Below, one piece after another: positions 25,640 to 38,880 of a stretch of DNA of 64,000 nucleotides (the stretch's first letter is position 1; the number at the start of each line of letters is the position of its first letter). Source of the DNA: Dromaius novaehollandiae (taxonomy: Eukaryota > Chordata > Aves > Casuariiformes > Dromaiidae); contig NC_088099.1 in the NCBI RefSeq assembly GCF_036370855.1, positions 147,267,017 to 147,331,016 on the forward strand, written 5' to 3'. The notes under the pieces are model-generated. The model made no database searches and was not told the DNA's origin. It worked only from the letters and a program-made list of their open reading frames with translations. Made by a program: the position numbers and the translations under genes.

Positions 25640-26625
25640 AAATAACACTTCCTCTAACAGTTTAGGACTAACCTGCAAAGGGACTTGGTATCTCTCAGAC
25701 ACTTCAGGTACTTAATGTCAGTGGTAGGAAAAACTAAGGTACTCAAAAGCAGCCAAATCCCCAAGGTACTTACACTTCCTTAGACACCAAGACTTCTGCC
25801 AATACGGCACTATTTAAAAGCCAGACTTACTGGCCCATTCTGTGGGGCAGGCTCCCCCAGCGTAATGGGAAGATAAACAATCTCACACTCATCACTTCTG
25901 CAAACCCTAATCCAGGGGTCATTCCCAGATGTGCCTTCTCACTGGACATGGCCCAAAAGAGCCTTAGGGATAAGATTTTAGGGTTTAGCTGAGTGATACA
26001 CTCAGTTTTATTGACTAGGCAGGTGAACAGGCTCTCCTCTGTGACACCTGTTTCTTAATCTTCACTCCATCTGACCTAGAGCAAGAATGCAAGCCCTGGT
26101 CTTGTACATCTGAAAGGCAGCCCCCATCTGCTGTGATATGCTGCGCTCTGGGGGTAGGTCTCTTCCAGGGTCTCCTGTGGGAGGTCTTTTGCTTAGCATG
26201 AAACATTACACTATAAGGGCAAAGAGGAAAAGCAAGAGATTGGCTCTGTAAACCAGTGTGCAGAGCCATCACATGAGAGACAAGAGTGGAAGGTGGCTGC
26301 TCCGAATCAGGCGGTATGGGGACCTGAAAGGAGGTTTCTCACATGCCCAGTGACTCCTCTAGCCATTGTGCTATCAACTACTGCGCTGCACCTCTTTTTT
26401 GATCTTCCCACTTTAGCGGGCAGTCTTTGCTGCCTAGCTTCATGGGAGCATAACCCTGAATGTCCCACGTACAGAGAGATGGATAACGTTCTCTTAAGAG
26501 CCCACCCAACACCTTCGTTGGCATTTTTGCCTGAATGCTACCACTCCCACCTCCATGTGCTGGGAAATCTTTTCAAGGCATCTCATTCTCCTCCTACCTG
26601 AAGGAAAATACTTTCAGATGTCACT
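25640..26625. repeat. Probable old dispersed repeat of about 1 kb
   Basis: Recurrent 'AGGTAC(T)TA' words (CTTCAGGTACTTAATG, CCAAGGTACTTACACTTCC), AAAAGAGCCTTAGGGATAAG, and the segment TTCTCACATGCCCAGTGACT followed by CCTCTAGCCATTGTGCTATC at 26337-26370 are typical of a reptile/bird dispersed element with 'AGGTGCCTAA' and 'GTGCCCTAACCACTGGGCTA' motifs. The assignment is from memory and the limits are approximate. Confidence 0.45.
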
Positions 26626-27461
26626 AAACATTAAACCTCCCCAATGCTCCAGTTGGGTGCGACCCCAACCCTTAACACTAATGCTGTAGTTTCATGGTCA
26701 GTTTTGAAGGAACTCGGCCCACCATTTTATAGGTTAAGAAGAGTATCACCCTACCCCTTGTGCTGGCAAAGCTATTGATACAGTCATGGACTTCAGTTGG
26801 GAAACAGTACGGGTTAAAGCTAAACTGGTCAAAAATGGTTAGTTTTCAGCCAGATCAGTCCTTGACCTAATCACTGTATAGCTGCAAAACTATGTGGCTG
26901 GACATAGGCCAGGGTGTGCTGAGAAGGTGGAAACAAAGAACGTGGAGGAGAGCAAGGAAAAAAAACATTTTGTAGAGGGTAGTGTCAAATTAAATGAATC
27001 TATCATGTAACCAACTGCTGGTACTTTGTTGAGTTAGAGACAGTAAAGTAAAATACAACATATCCCTGAATCTTGCAAGAAGTTTGCCTCTTGAGCATCT
27101 CTGACACTCAGAAATGAAAAATAACATTGAAAACCAAGTGTTTGTCACCCAAACCTGATTCCTCAATTGGCTGTTTCAGTGTAAAGTGTTTATTTAATAT
27201 AGATCAAAAACCAGTCGATTGTATTAGTCATTGGTTTATCTGCCCTTAATCTCGGCCAAATCCTCACCAAATCCTGGAATTGTAACTCATGTGAGTAATT
27301 TCACTGAATTAAATGAAATTCTTGACACGATTAAAAACTCCTTAAGTAAAAATTTCTAAGGTTAAGCCCCTTATTTGTAGTAAGTTGTTTTGGGATGTGC
27401 CATTAACAAGAGACATCCTCACTTTAAATCAGCATGAAACTATCATGTTAATATACTCCTT

Positions 27462-27482
27462 AGAGAGAGAGAGAGAGAGAGA
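27462..27482. repeat. (AG)n microsatellite
   Basis: Ten AG units. Confidence 0.9.
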
Positions 27483-27649
27483 TATTAAATTATTTGGCCT
27501 CCTACCCTTATTCACAAATGTGAATTTCTGAAAATATATTGAAAGGAGCAGCATTTGCAATTTCATCTCCTCTCCAATTAATTTATTTTAAACTAACACA
27601 GAGTGAGTGTCAATTTTATGGAGAAAAAATACATTATAGAATGAGAGCC

Positions 27650-27750
27650 AGACTCTATAGCTCTAATTCATGTGAATAGTCTTGCTTGTGTGAATAGTCC
27701 CATTGGTTTCAATGGACTATTCACGCAAGTTCAATGGGATTATTCACATA
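27650..27750. repeat. Palindromic amniote repeat with three 'GTGAATAGTCCCATTG' units
   Basis: The arm at 27685-27705 (CTTGTGTGAATAGTCCCATTG-like) pairs with 27710-27729 (CAATGGACTATTCACGCAAG), with a 4-base loop. A third copy of the arm (TTCAATGGGATTATTCACA) follows at 27730-27748. The sequence would form a strong hairpin. It belongs with the 'TTCAATGGGACTATTCACG' type of dispersed elements in sauropsids. Confidence 0.7.
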
Positions 27751-28114
27751 CATAATACCCTATGGTATTTGGGATGAAAGACGCTATATAAATGTAAACT
27801 ATTATAAAAAAATATTAATAATATGCATTTTTAGTTACAGCAAAATATGCGTTTATCCTGGTAGTCATTATAGCTGATAAGGTAAATCACGCTTGAGCTA
27901 AGAAACTCCTATTACACATCCAAAACACTTATTTAACTGAGTTTCTAATAAGTAGTTTTTTTGTAAAGATACAAATACACATTTACATGAACAGAAATAT
28001 GGTGTGTATTTATGAAAAAGCTTTTGAGGGCTTTCAGGTAAATACTATGTATGTTTTCTTATTCCATAAAGGCAATTTATTTTCTTTTTTCTTCTTAAGA
28101 ATAAACAAAACACA

Positions 28115-28172
28115 AAGGTCCAAATTCATCTCTGCAGTAGTTCTATTGACTTCAGTCGGGTTTTACCAAAAC
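28115..28172. repeat. Amniote MITE-like repeat fragment
   Basis: AGGTCCAAATTCATCTCTG followed by TTCTATTGACTTCAGTCGGG and TTTTACC fits the 'GGCCAAATTCTGCTCT...CATTGACTTCAATGGGGTTTTACC' pattern. Confidence 0.6.
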
Positions 28173-28407
28173 CTGGATGGCAATTTCACACAAAGGGTAG
28201 CACAAAAAACTCTACTGCCAACCATTCAGAGGGCCAATTTGCAATGTGTTGTATGCAAGCAGTCCCTGCAAACCAGCATGGAACCCTTCAACAGCTTCAG
28301 AGGAGCTGAATTGCACATTAGGCAATAGTCAGGCTTCTAATGCCAGAAACTAGAAATCCATAGTTATCACAGATCTACAGAAATTCATAGATATCATTCA
28401 TAAATTA

Positions 28408-28442
28408 CACAATAATAATAGATCACAATAATAATAATAATT
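28408..28442. repeat. (AAT)n, interrupted
   Basis: Two AATAATAATA blocks with GATCAC between them. Confidence 0.75.
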
Positions 28443-29954
28443 AGAGAAAAACTGACAGACAAGCTACATCTGAAGAACCTTCCCCCAGTAAAATAGTGTA
28501 TTTAAAAAACTCTGTGGGGGCACATCCACAGCCACTATGACTCTGTGGTCTTCAATTCAAAGTCAGCCAACTCTGGAAGAATAAAATAAAGGAGAAAAAA
28601 CATGCAAGCACGGTACACTTTTGTGTGTCCCAAACCAATAGTAGTGTAGTGAATTAACAACACATAGTGCAGCCTTCAACTTTGCTTCCAGCACTAGAGA
28701 AACCCCTTCAAGTGCACTGGTGGTGTCTGAGCACATGCTGCATGACTCCGTGCATAGGCACAAGGCAAATCTGCACCAAAAAGAACCCAGCCTATTCGCT
28801 AAATCACTCACACAGACACACCCTTCTCCCTGCTTTCCTGGTGCTGGTATGCTGGTATGGTGACAGCACTGTTCCCTTTTCATGTGTTGCGCTGCTCAGC
28901 TTCATTCCAGTTCCTCCATCCCATGTACCAGACTTGACAAGCTGGAGAGAAGCAGTGCATATAGGTGACAAGAATGAACCAGAAGCTTCTCCAGGGCAGA
29001 AACCTTGCCAGGTAGCCAAGTCCCTGTCATGTACCTCTCTCCTTCTTTCCATTTTCCAATGACTTATTCTCCAAATTCATCCAAGCTCTGCTGAGCTTCA
29101 CAAACTGAATAATCAATCAACATTGACCTGAATCAGAACTAAGCTAAAATGATTTGAGTCACATCTGAACCTGAACAAGAACTATGCTGACTCATATTTT
29201 TCAGTTTCTTTCCTTTCGTTGGCTTGACTTCTCTTCCTCCTTCTCCAAGTACAGAAGTCCTTCATCTGATCTCTACATGCTTTCTTTCATCTTTTCCATT
29301 CTATCTCTTCATCTCAGAAAAACAGCTGAAGAAGTGCCTTAATCTATAAAGTATTCTGGAGTAAAAGGTACTGGCACTTGGGGCACAACGTCACTTTGTG
29401 ACCCTGCTTTCTTCCTTTTCCCCATTTCCCATCAATCCACTGAAAGAAAGAAGATCGACAGGAGGGCCAAAAATGAACAGAGTCAATATAAGAGCTGCCC
29501 ATCTAAGAGAAGAGAAAGCAGATCTTCTCTAGTGCTCTGGATCTCACACACTTTCAGCCCTGATCTTTGATGTTTAGTCATTAGGGAAATACAGCTGGAT
29601 CCCTGATCCTGCCAGGCCTTTGGCAGATACGAGAGGTTAAAAAAGAACTGTGATTAGTATTGTCAGGCCCGGCTCAGAGTTAGGCTTCAGGCTCCTCAGA
29701 AATTTCAGGCAGATCCACTTCAGTGGCCTGAAACAGTCCATGGAAGTCTGGTATTTTCATCATCATCATATTGAGTCTGATATGCTTATCATCTTTAGTG
29801 ACTCTTTTTGCTTAGGACTTATAATTCTGTACCTCAGTGCCTCATATCTGAAGGCAAAGTAACAAGCAGGTGGTAAGGGAAAGAAAATAAAACCCACCGT
29901 TGTCTAGTGACTTCCTAAGCCAAAGCTTGCTTCCAGTCAGCAGAAGCAAGATGC

Positions 29955-30085
29955 ATAAATGTGTCTGAACTCTTTTTGAAAAAAAAATACACCTTTTATC
30001 TCCATAGCGTCTTGCAGCAATGAGTTCCACAGTTTTAATATGTATTTTAAGTCTGCTGCCTGATCTCTCTTGAGCCCACTTAAGA
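29955..30085 (-). mobile_element. Short CR1 fragment (minus strand)
   Basis: GAACTCTTTTTGAA, CTCCATAGCGTCTTGCAGCA with ATGAGTTCCACAGTTTTAAT, and AAGTCTGCTGCCTGAT match the antisense of the CR1 3' region, the same part as about 41000-41120 in the larger copy. The element is internally deleted. Confidence 0.55.
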
Positions 30086-33000
30086 GATTGACTTGAGAGT
30101 CACTTTTATGCTTTGCTTTCATTTGTCTTGCTCTTCTCCCTCACAATAAAAGCAAGTCTCTTCCCATCTTAAAAAGATAGCCCTTCAACTGCCATCCTAT
30201 TTCTTTTCTTCCCTCTTCCATTCCTAAAGTCCAGAGTTTTTTTCTGTTCAAAATTAATTTTAGAAGTTCTCCATCCTGACTTCCACACCACTGTGGCTAG
30301 CAAATTGTGCTTGAGTGTCCCGTGAAGGTACTCGGACCACTGAGGTACTGCATAAAACAGGAACAGTGGCAGAAGTTCCTTTTGCAGAAGTGTTTGCTCT
30401 GGGAACAGCAAATTTCCACGAAGCTGAGCCTTATTATTCTTCTACACAGTGTCCTTAGAACGCTCCTTTTCTGTAAAACCTACAGCAAACAGTGCCGAGA
30501 ATGCTGCTCGTTTCAGTGCTCCTTTTTAGCTTCCTTATATCCATCTGCCATATCTTGCTTTATCCTCTGAAATTTATTGAAACATGTCTTTTTCTCCTGT
30601 GTTTGTGCAGCTCCTTGCACAGAGAACTCTGCTGCGTGGTTGAGGTTCCCAAATCTTGCAGAACTGCAAATACTAATAACTCCACATCCTGCACTGGATT
30701 TTTTGCTTGGAACATGTACAAATTTCCATTCCATGTGCAGTGTGAATAAAATGCTGTCACAGAGAGACTGACACATTTCAAAAAAAACAGGTACCTATTG
30801 GTAGAATCAGCATTCTATGCCACTCCATCCATTGTTTTTGTGATATTTTACCACTCTATTTATAAAGAAGAAGAACAGAGAAGCTGAGATTTTTTCCTCT
30901 AATAATAGTTCTGGTGAGAACTAAACCCATTTTACTTTCTTGCTGCAAGTTTATGACATGATAATTGTGATTGTCTGACCAGGGTCCCACCAAACAAGAG
31001 ATGGAATTAGTGCATGTCGTGGTGCTCATCGTTCTATTTGTTACCTCTCCATCACAGAGACGCTGTCCCTTACCATGTGCCATGTCTGCTCCAGTGCGAA
31101 TGAAGAAAAATGTGTGCTTCTTTTCCACTGCTCAGTGGGCAAATAATTTAGTTTCTAGAATGTCTCTGTTTCATTTTTTATGTCTGATGCGTAGTTTCCA
31201 GACAGAAGGATATGTGCCTACATATCTTTGTCAGCTGTGATTATGAAAGGCCTTTCTACTTTTAATGCCTTTTTTAGTTTTCTGTGAATTTGGGAAGGAT
31301 CCAAACATAACAGGAATGATCAAATTTGCCCCCAAACCTAGAAACAAATTTTATAAACTTTATGCACTAGAGCCACTTTATTTATAAGCACAAAATGAAA
31401 TGTATGTATGAATCTCTGAAGCTCAAATTCTACTTAAGCACAGGAGAATAATAAAATCATACAAATTGGAGGAAAAAGTGAGAGAGGCAAATGCAGGTGA
31501 GTGTGGGGGAATTTGTGACACTGAAAGGAAAAAAATACAAAATTACTCGATCTTGCAAACATTGATAGGCAAAACTTAGGCTCTCTGTGCACAGATCTGT
31601 TTCAGCATCTGAGGTTCTGAAAGCAGAAGTGTGTGAATTTTAAGCTGATTTTTCTTCTTTAAGAACCCACCATAATTGAGCCATGAAAATGTTTTAATCT
31701 CTGCAAAAATGTGCTTCTAAGCAGAGTAATACCATAAACATAGATGAATGCTCATTCATGCTGGACCTTCAGTAATAGTCTTACAAGTCACTGTCAGGTG
31801 ATTTGTTTCCATAAAATGCCTCATTTTTCTTACATAATTTAGATAGCTCAAGCCACAAGCATTATCTTGACCTAAAAGAAAAAAATAATAATTTTCTCCA
31901 TATACAGAGTTTTGTCTTATTCTGGCAAAACTCCCCCACGAAAGAACTGATGTGCTTCAAACACCCCACTAATGGTATAGTAAATTACATTTTCTCATTT
32001 GGAACATTGTAATAGATTTCTCTACAGAGTGATTTATCATGCAACAATTAGGAACCCCAGGGAATTAGATGACCATTTTAAATTTTATCAGCTTGTTTCA
32101 ATAAACTGTTAATGTGACCCTAATGTTTGGGAAGCACTTTAATATAATCAGATTTCAGTTGTTCAATCTACTGACATTAATGGCTACCTCATTAATCATA
32201 GGATTCTCACTGAGACCTCAGAGGCTGTGCTAAGTTCAGTGGACCAATTCTTACAATAATAAAAACAACAGGCAATTTTCAACAGGGAAAAAATCCTCAC
32301 TTTAACTGCAAAATGTTATTTTGTTATCCTCCAGGAGCTGACAAGGTCATTTAATAATCCCCCAAAGCTTGGAAAAACAACATTTGTGTGTAGTTCAGCT
32401 CTATTCTTAAATTGGGCAATTAAAAATGATACAGTTAGAAGAACTGCAATCTTGCTGTAAGCAAACATGTGGCAGCCTGAGAAGACGTAAAATATGGGAG
32501 AAAGATTATGTAACAGCATCTGTAAAACAGAGTTGTGCTTCAGAATATCTATTCCAGGTATCCAGGGACAGTGATGTTTCCTCCCTGAAAGCCCTTCCAT
32601 GGTGATGGCTCCAACACTACTGCCTACACTACTAATTACTAATAACGCTTACTAATCTGTAAGGCATTACAAGAATACTGCAGTAGCTTCCCTGTCATCA
32701 CCAAAAATGTTGTATCATTCTTTCAAAATAGCTTATTTTCCTGAGTAAAGATCTGTTAATTTAATGGAAGAGAATCAACAGATCAGGTCTTAGAATGTGT
32801 GTCTCAAGGTTCAGGGAAATTTTAATGACTACCTTGACTTCAGACATCCTTACAGAGTATGCATTAGGAAACACAAGGTTATATTTCAAACAGTCACAAC
32901 AGCCAAACAGCAACATCATTGGAACAGTTAATTTTAAAAGTTGATTTTAATAGGTCTTGGTTTCTTTATTGCAATCTAAGTTATGGATATATAATCAATA

Positions 33001-33429
33001 AGTTATTCACCTGGAAGTCATGTGTACTCAGTTTATTTGCTGAGTTTGTCTGTCTGTCCAAAACAGGAAAACGGTAGCAAGCAATTGGTTGTTGGGTCTT
33101 CAATAAAATTAGGTTTACCAAGTTAGAGAGATAATTCTTTAAGACATTAGCAAGGATTCATTTATTTTGATTTCCTCTTTGGTTTAGTAATGTAGAAAAC
33201 AAAGACCACTAAATTAAGTTTCTTTTTCTAATGCCTGTGGCAATACAAAAAGATGACTTTGATCTTATCAGTCAGATATTTTTAGAGTAGGAAATGTTAG
33301 CAGTATTTTGGGTGGGCTAGAAAGCTGCAATATAAAGCCACACACAATAGTGGTGATTGCTTATATAACACCTGAGAAAGGGACGAAGCATTCCCAGCTG
33401 TTTTCAAGGTAAGCGGAAAAAACACAGAA
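30086..33429. other. Intergenic apart from one candidate element
   Basis: Overlapping short frames on both strands at 30490-30780 and 30850-31240 are not gene-like. The interval at 32040-32260 is listed separately. Confidence 0.45.
32040..32260. promoter_or_regulatory. Candidate conserved non-coding element
   Basis: Dense ATTA/TAAT cores (CAACAATTAGG, ACATTAATGGC, CTCATTAATCATAGG) in repeat-free, well-mixed sequence. This resembles vertebrate developmental enhancers in gene deserts. The call is by texture only. Confidence 0.25.
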
Positions 33430-33720
33430 TAGTAAAGGCCACTTGGTCACTAAGTCTGTGTCCTGGCTATCACAAGCACCACACTAGGCACTCTCCTTCA
33501 AGTAATTCACAGCTATCTTGAAAGGGTGGATTTTCTGCTACAGATGCTTCCATGGAAAAGCTACACCCAGTCCTTCTGCTCTCAGATGGTTAGAAATCTT
33601 CTCAATAACCAGGCAAAATTTGTTCACCGTCAGTTTTGATATTGTATTACTCTTGTATTATAGTATCACCATGCTCTTTTTGTTATTGTATCAGCATTAT
33701 CCCTTAGCTTAACCATTTTG
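33430..33720 (-). mobile_element. CR1-type LINE fragment (minus strand)
   Basis: On the + strand it follows antisense CR1 3' text: AAGGCCACTTGGTCACTAAG, TTCACAGCTATCTTGAAAGG, GATGGTTAGAAATCTTCTC, ACCAGGCAAAATTTGTTCAC and TTACTCTTGTATTATAG. The layout (group marker, truncated RT end) fits a different CR1 subfamily from the 40.8-42.5 kb copy. Strongly decayed. Confidence 0.6.
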
Positions 33721-36399
33721 CTCCCAGGCATTTCTATTTTCTTGACATATATCCCATTAAACTCATCTGATCTGCTGTCATAGGAAAGACTTCTGAGCAT
33801 CCAAAGCTTTGGAATGTCTATTCTGGCTTCACCTATTTCTTCCGAAACACAGGTGATGAGCATTCCTGAAGAGGTCTCATCAGGAGAGAACTGAAAATTG
33901 TAGGTGCATGGAATTATGGCAAAAGATAGCGGAGTGGAGGAGTTATAATTAGTATGGAAAATAGAAAGAGCATACTGATACTGAAAGTCTGAGAGCTGCT
34001 GTTCTAAACTAGTCAGATGTATACATGAGTGGGTATAGCAGAATGGGGATAGCAATTGTAGAAAGTAAACTCACAAGATAAGATATTTTATGACAAGTTC
34101 TCAATAGCTTATCTTTCAGTTATGTATAGATTTTTTAGCTATCAGAAAGATTCCTATGTAAAAAATAAGCTGATTGATAGCATAATTTTAAAGGAACAAT
34201 TTGAGGAGTCAGGATTAGCAAAAGGGTGAAAGTATTTCAGTAATAGCTGTCACTAAAGGCCAACGGAAAGCTTAGAGAAAAGCTCCAAAGGTTCTATAAT
34301 ACAGAACCTCTCTATAATATGCAAGTGCAGGAGCCAAAGGGAGAAAGAGTTGTATGGATCAAGACTGATGGTAGAAAAGAATTGCCAGAGGATGCAGCAC
34401 AACTGGAAGCACAGGAGATCAGAAAGAATATAAAGGAAAACGAAGAGCAGTACAAGATTTGGGGAGACTGAGACATTTTAATTTTGGCTAAAATCTTCAA
34501 TGCGTTTTTTTCAAACTATAATCTGTTAGTGAGTATACATGTGGCCTTGGCTGATGGTCCAGTGCAGGAGTTACCTGGTACATGGCTTTAGTGTGATATG
34601 TAACGTGTTATCGGCAGCGATCCACCACAGCGTCATATGTAAGATTATACTGGAACTCAGTCTTTTTGCTTCAGGTGATTTTATTTATAGTTTGTGCAGG
34701 TGCAGATGAGGCAGTGAATCTAGGCTAGCGTATGAAGGGTGGAAAAAACGAAGCACCTTCCTTCTGGAGCATGCTTTGTGACGGAGGGGGAACTGGCAGT
34801 CACGCATCTCACATTTGGAAAGCTACCACAAGCTTTAAAGAGCTAGTTAACTGCAGGACACAGGTCTGACTGCTTGCTCTGGTTTCTGGGAGGGAGGCAG
34901 AATAATAAGCATTGATGTTTCAAGGGACGATGCTATTGTTTGGATTTCTTTTTTTTTGTTGTTGTTTATTCAGATTGTCGTTGGGGAAGAGATGGCTTTT
35001 AACTCTTAATTATATATTTTGTTTTTATCAGAGCACAGATCTCTTTTCTCACTCCCCCCTTTTGACCTGCAACCCTTACTTTACTGCTTTCTTCTTTATC
35101 TCTATCTTTTCATCTGATAATCTACCCTGATAATAAACAGTTTGGTGCTGAATCCAGAGAGCAGAAAAGGCTCTGATTCCCTCCTGACCCAATAGGGACC
35201 TCAATGAAACTTTAAAATGGCATCCAGATCTCAGCTGTGCGTTACTGGATCTGTTAAAAGCAACACAGCCTCGTGAGTTGAGAGGGAGAAGGATTTTCCT
35301 ACAGCAGTCTTCCACACTAAACAAGGTCATCCCATGTTAGGATGAATGTTTTTGTACTAGGAAATAGGCACTAGGAAAGGAAGAAGCAGCTGCTTGGAGA
35401 GGTGGAGCCTGTGTCGCAAGGATGAAGAAGATGCTAAGGATTAAGGGTCTAGTCACCTCTTGATGCACCAGGTATTTATGTCCATTATTCTCTTTAGGTT
35501 TTATGTGAATAACAGTCATAGATCCCCTGTGGGTTGAGAGAAGAACCAATTCCTTAATGTTTCCTTGAGGAATACTTTGAAACCTTCATAAAACATTCAT
35601 ATTTGATGGGGAGGAAAATCTACTTTAATAAAACATGTTTACTATTATTATGCTATACAGCAGTTGGTATTTTATGTATTTGAATATCACATATAACATA
35701 CTTGCATCACTAGCATATATTATAAGGCTAAGATCACTTCACTTCATATTACTGGCTTGTTTATCTAACATTAACAGTTCATTTTACTGTAACCTCAAAA
35801 TGAAGTATCTTAACTAAGTAAGCCATTAGAAAGAACTCATGTTTAAAGAACAGTTTCTCTTTTCTTTCTCCAAGATCCTGTTTCTGAATGTGTCTTCAAA
35901 GGCAGACATTTGTACCAGAAGATTGCTGAGTTCAGAATGATTGTTATTTAAGGCTTATCTTACAGTTGTGAAAGCAGGTCACAGTTAGGTTGGATTCCAC
36001 TGGGCTGGGCACTGAATAAATGTATTGGACATTCAGAGGGGTAGGCTGTTGCCAAAAAAATGAAGGTGCTACTAGACACCTGACATGCCCTAAGGTGTTT
36101 CACCTGGTTGCTCCAAGAGGCCACAGAAGTCCACAGCAAGCTCTGCTTCATATTAGCCTTTCTCTGTCCTCATGTAATTATCTTCATGTAATATGAATAT
36201 TCCATGTCAAACGAATCAGTATCTATTGTTGATGCAATTTTACTTATTGTAGATTATTTTTAATTAATGTGTATACATTTCAGAAATAAATGATAAAATA
36301 CATCAAATTTTCAGTTCAGATGGGTGAGTACATGAATGCGATCTCCAGTGTTTTTTATACCTTTTAATGGTTGCTGGCATTTCAACTGTCATGAAACTA

Positions 36400-36700
36400 A
36401 GAGTAGTAAACACTTAAAGCTCACATATCATAAGTAAAATCTGCCACACTTCTTGAGGAAATGTTAAAATGCTCAACATCCATGTTCTCAACAAGTAAAT
36501 AACACATTATAGGGCTACATTATGACCAGATTATATCTATTAGTTACTGCTGTGCACCATGTAAATCTCTAGATTCCCCCGGGAAATGAGAAAATCATTT
36601 CAGACTTCAATAACTAACAATCAGTTATTGCTCTGGGCAATAATAAAGCTGAATGCAATTACCTAAAGTGAAGTTAGCAGTGTAACAAATGAAATACAGA
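36400..36700. promoter_or_regulatory. Candidate conserved non-coding element
   Basis: Repeat-free, mixed sequence with CAATAACTAACAATCAGTTATTGC (36608 region, an inverted CAATAACT/AGTTATTG pair) and GCAATTACC. Conservation not tested. Confidence 0.25.
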
Positions 36701-38274
36701 TTTCTTTCTCTCCTAAAATAAATGTAGCATCTCCTCATCACACACTACTGCATGGTATAATAGGTTCTTCTAAACAGTGTATTGTCTGAACAGCTTATTT
36801 GAGATTTGAAATATATGTCATTAAAACTTATAAAAGTTACTTTTTTATGACATCACTTGCATGATTAGTGCTGGAATAAGACTAACGGCCATGAAACTGC
36901 AGAAGTAAAATGCTCATTCTAGGAAAATAGATTTCAAAACAAGATTCCCTGCTCCCAGTAGTACTCCTCTTCACATAGTAAAGACAAGCTACCCCAAAAG
37001 GGAAATAGAAAACTTCTGTTCATAAAATGCCTTTTGATCAGATTTTTCTCAAAACAAGTTAGAGCTGTAAATGCAGACTTCAGATTTATCCTACCTCCTC
37101 TCACATTAATTTATTATTTATTCTACTAACATGAAAATATACAGTCTGTTAAGGAGCAAAAATGTTTTTATTTTAAGCTGGATTTTTATAATTGAGAAGT
37201 GAAGTCCCTAGAGGCCAGAACTTTTCTTAACTTAGAACTAAATTGTATAAAATAAAGCATATGCATAAATGTTTGCAGAATCAGGATTTTTGCATATAAT
37301 TCTGGAATGAATAATATCTATAGTAAGAATGAAGAGACTATATACTGGACAAAAGAAAGATACATGCAAAAAATATTCATGAGTAAATAACACTTTTTAG
37401 TTATAATACCTTTTTCCTTGTTATGTAGGGAAAGTATTAATTCTCCATGCTGAATTATTTCTAATTAATTATTTGCATGTATTTCCTCTTTGTCACTACA
37501 GAATTCAATTACACTGGAACAGATTTCCCAGTAGAAAGTTAATCCTAATTCTTAATGTTTTGGAAAACCATTTTTTATTTATAAATTCAGGTTGCATTTG
37601 AGAGAATGTTCCATAAAAGGTAGCTATTTCCAGCTACTCAAGGCTTGTTCTACACATAACATTGAGGAAATAGCTTATTATTGTACTGGGTATGTTTTTA
37701 TACCTTTTCCTAAACTGTTTTTTTAACAGCTCCTTGGAAGCTAATGACCCCCCCCTTCATACTGCGTCCACTATTTTGCCATTGTGGTGTAGCTCATTAG
37801 TGTCACAAAAAGCTCATTTTTAGAATTCTTCAGGCAAAGAGTATCTTTTTGCCGTATATTTATATGGTGCATAGTGCAACATTAATATTACCAGCATTAC
37901 TAGTAATATATTTACAAACCGTGTTGAAGTATTTACTGTTGGATCTGTGTGTCTTTCATTTGGGTGGATGTTTCACCTGAATAAAGACGCTGAGTCAGCT
38001 CTAAGGAGATGGAAATGAAAAGATGCCTCACTTTGTCAGTACTAACTCTGAGAATATCCTTTTTAGGTAACTTTAGCTTCTATTTAGATCATTCTGATAG
38101 AAATGTCATGAAAAAATAAAATCCACGTGGCCATAAAAAGCAAGGCACCATCAAGAAAAGCCACAATATGCAGCAGCTAGGATAACACATGACAGTGAGA
38201 AGCTGCATCATTTCTGTTCGATATTTTCTCAGTCAGACGGAGCAGTGCTTGGCAATTATTTGCAAGGTGTGAGG

Positions 38275-38380
38275 AGTTCCAGGTTGTTACCGCTCCATCC
38301 TTGTTCCACCCGCAAAACAAGGGTGAGAACGTGAGTGCTCTCCGTGACTGCTGCCCACCGGTAAGAGCTCGCGGTTAAGA
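38275..38380 (+). promoter_or_regulatory. Small CpG-bearing patch with strong donor-like site
   Basis: CpGs cluster around TACCGCTCC, CCACCCGCAAAAC, CTCCGTGAC and CTCGCGG. CACCG|GTAAGAG at 38356-38366 is a near-consensus splice donor. Lying 7.5 kb upstream of the main CpG island on the gene strand, it could be an alternative first exon, but no other evidence supports that. Confidence 0.25.
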
Positions 38381-38714
38381 GGCAAGCATCCAAATTCCTG
38401 ATTCGGATAACATTTAGATATATTTTTCATAGGGGAGAATGAATCTCACAAAGCCATATCACAGTCAAGGGGAATTAAGGAACTAATTACTTTAAGCATT
38501 TGGGCCCATGGCTAGCCAGGAAATACAGGTTAGGTCTGTACTTACTTAGGTGCTTGGAAGTGCTGACACAGAAAGCACCCACATTATCCTTCAATTCAGG
38601 CTGTGTAAAAATCCCATCTGCTTTGCTAGCAGGTGATGCCAGGATCTTTCCAGGAAAGATCCTTCTGCCTTGTGTCAATCACTTGACATTACCAAAGGGA
38701 AAAGGTGTTTGTGG

Positions 38715-38880
38715 ATGCAGCCCAGCGAGACACAGCATGCCATCTGCACTGCAAGGCAGCGGGTGCCTGCAAGGCGAGAGCACTCGGCACAGCCCCGGCC
38801 TCCCTGCAACAGCCAGGAGACGGGCAAAGACAGAGCGGCCCCAAACCTGGCCTCGAGGACAGCCTTCAGGTTGCTCCTCC
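38715..38880. other. GC-rich patch
   Basis: About 165 bases rich in G, C and CAGC words with a few CpGs. Short open frames on both strands fully overlap here, typical of GC-rich non-coding DNA. No motif set that would define a promoter. Confidence 0.35.
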
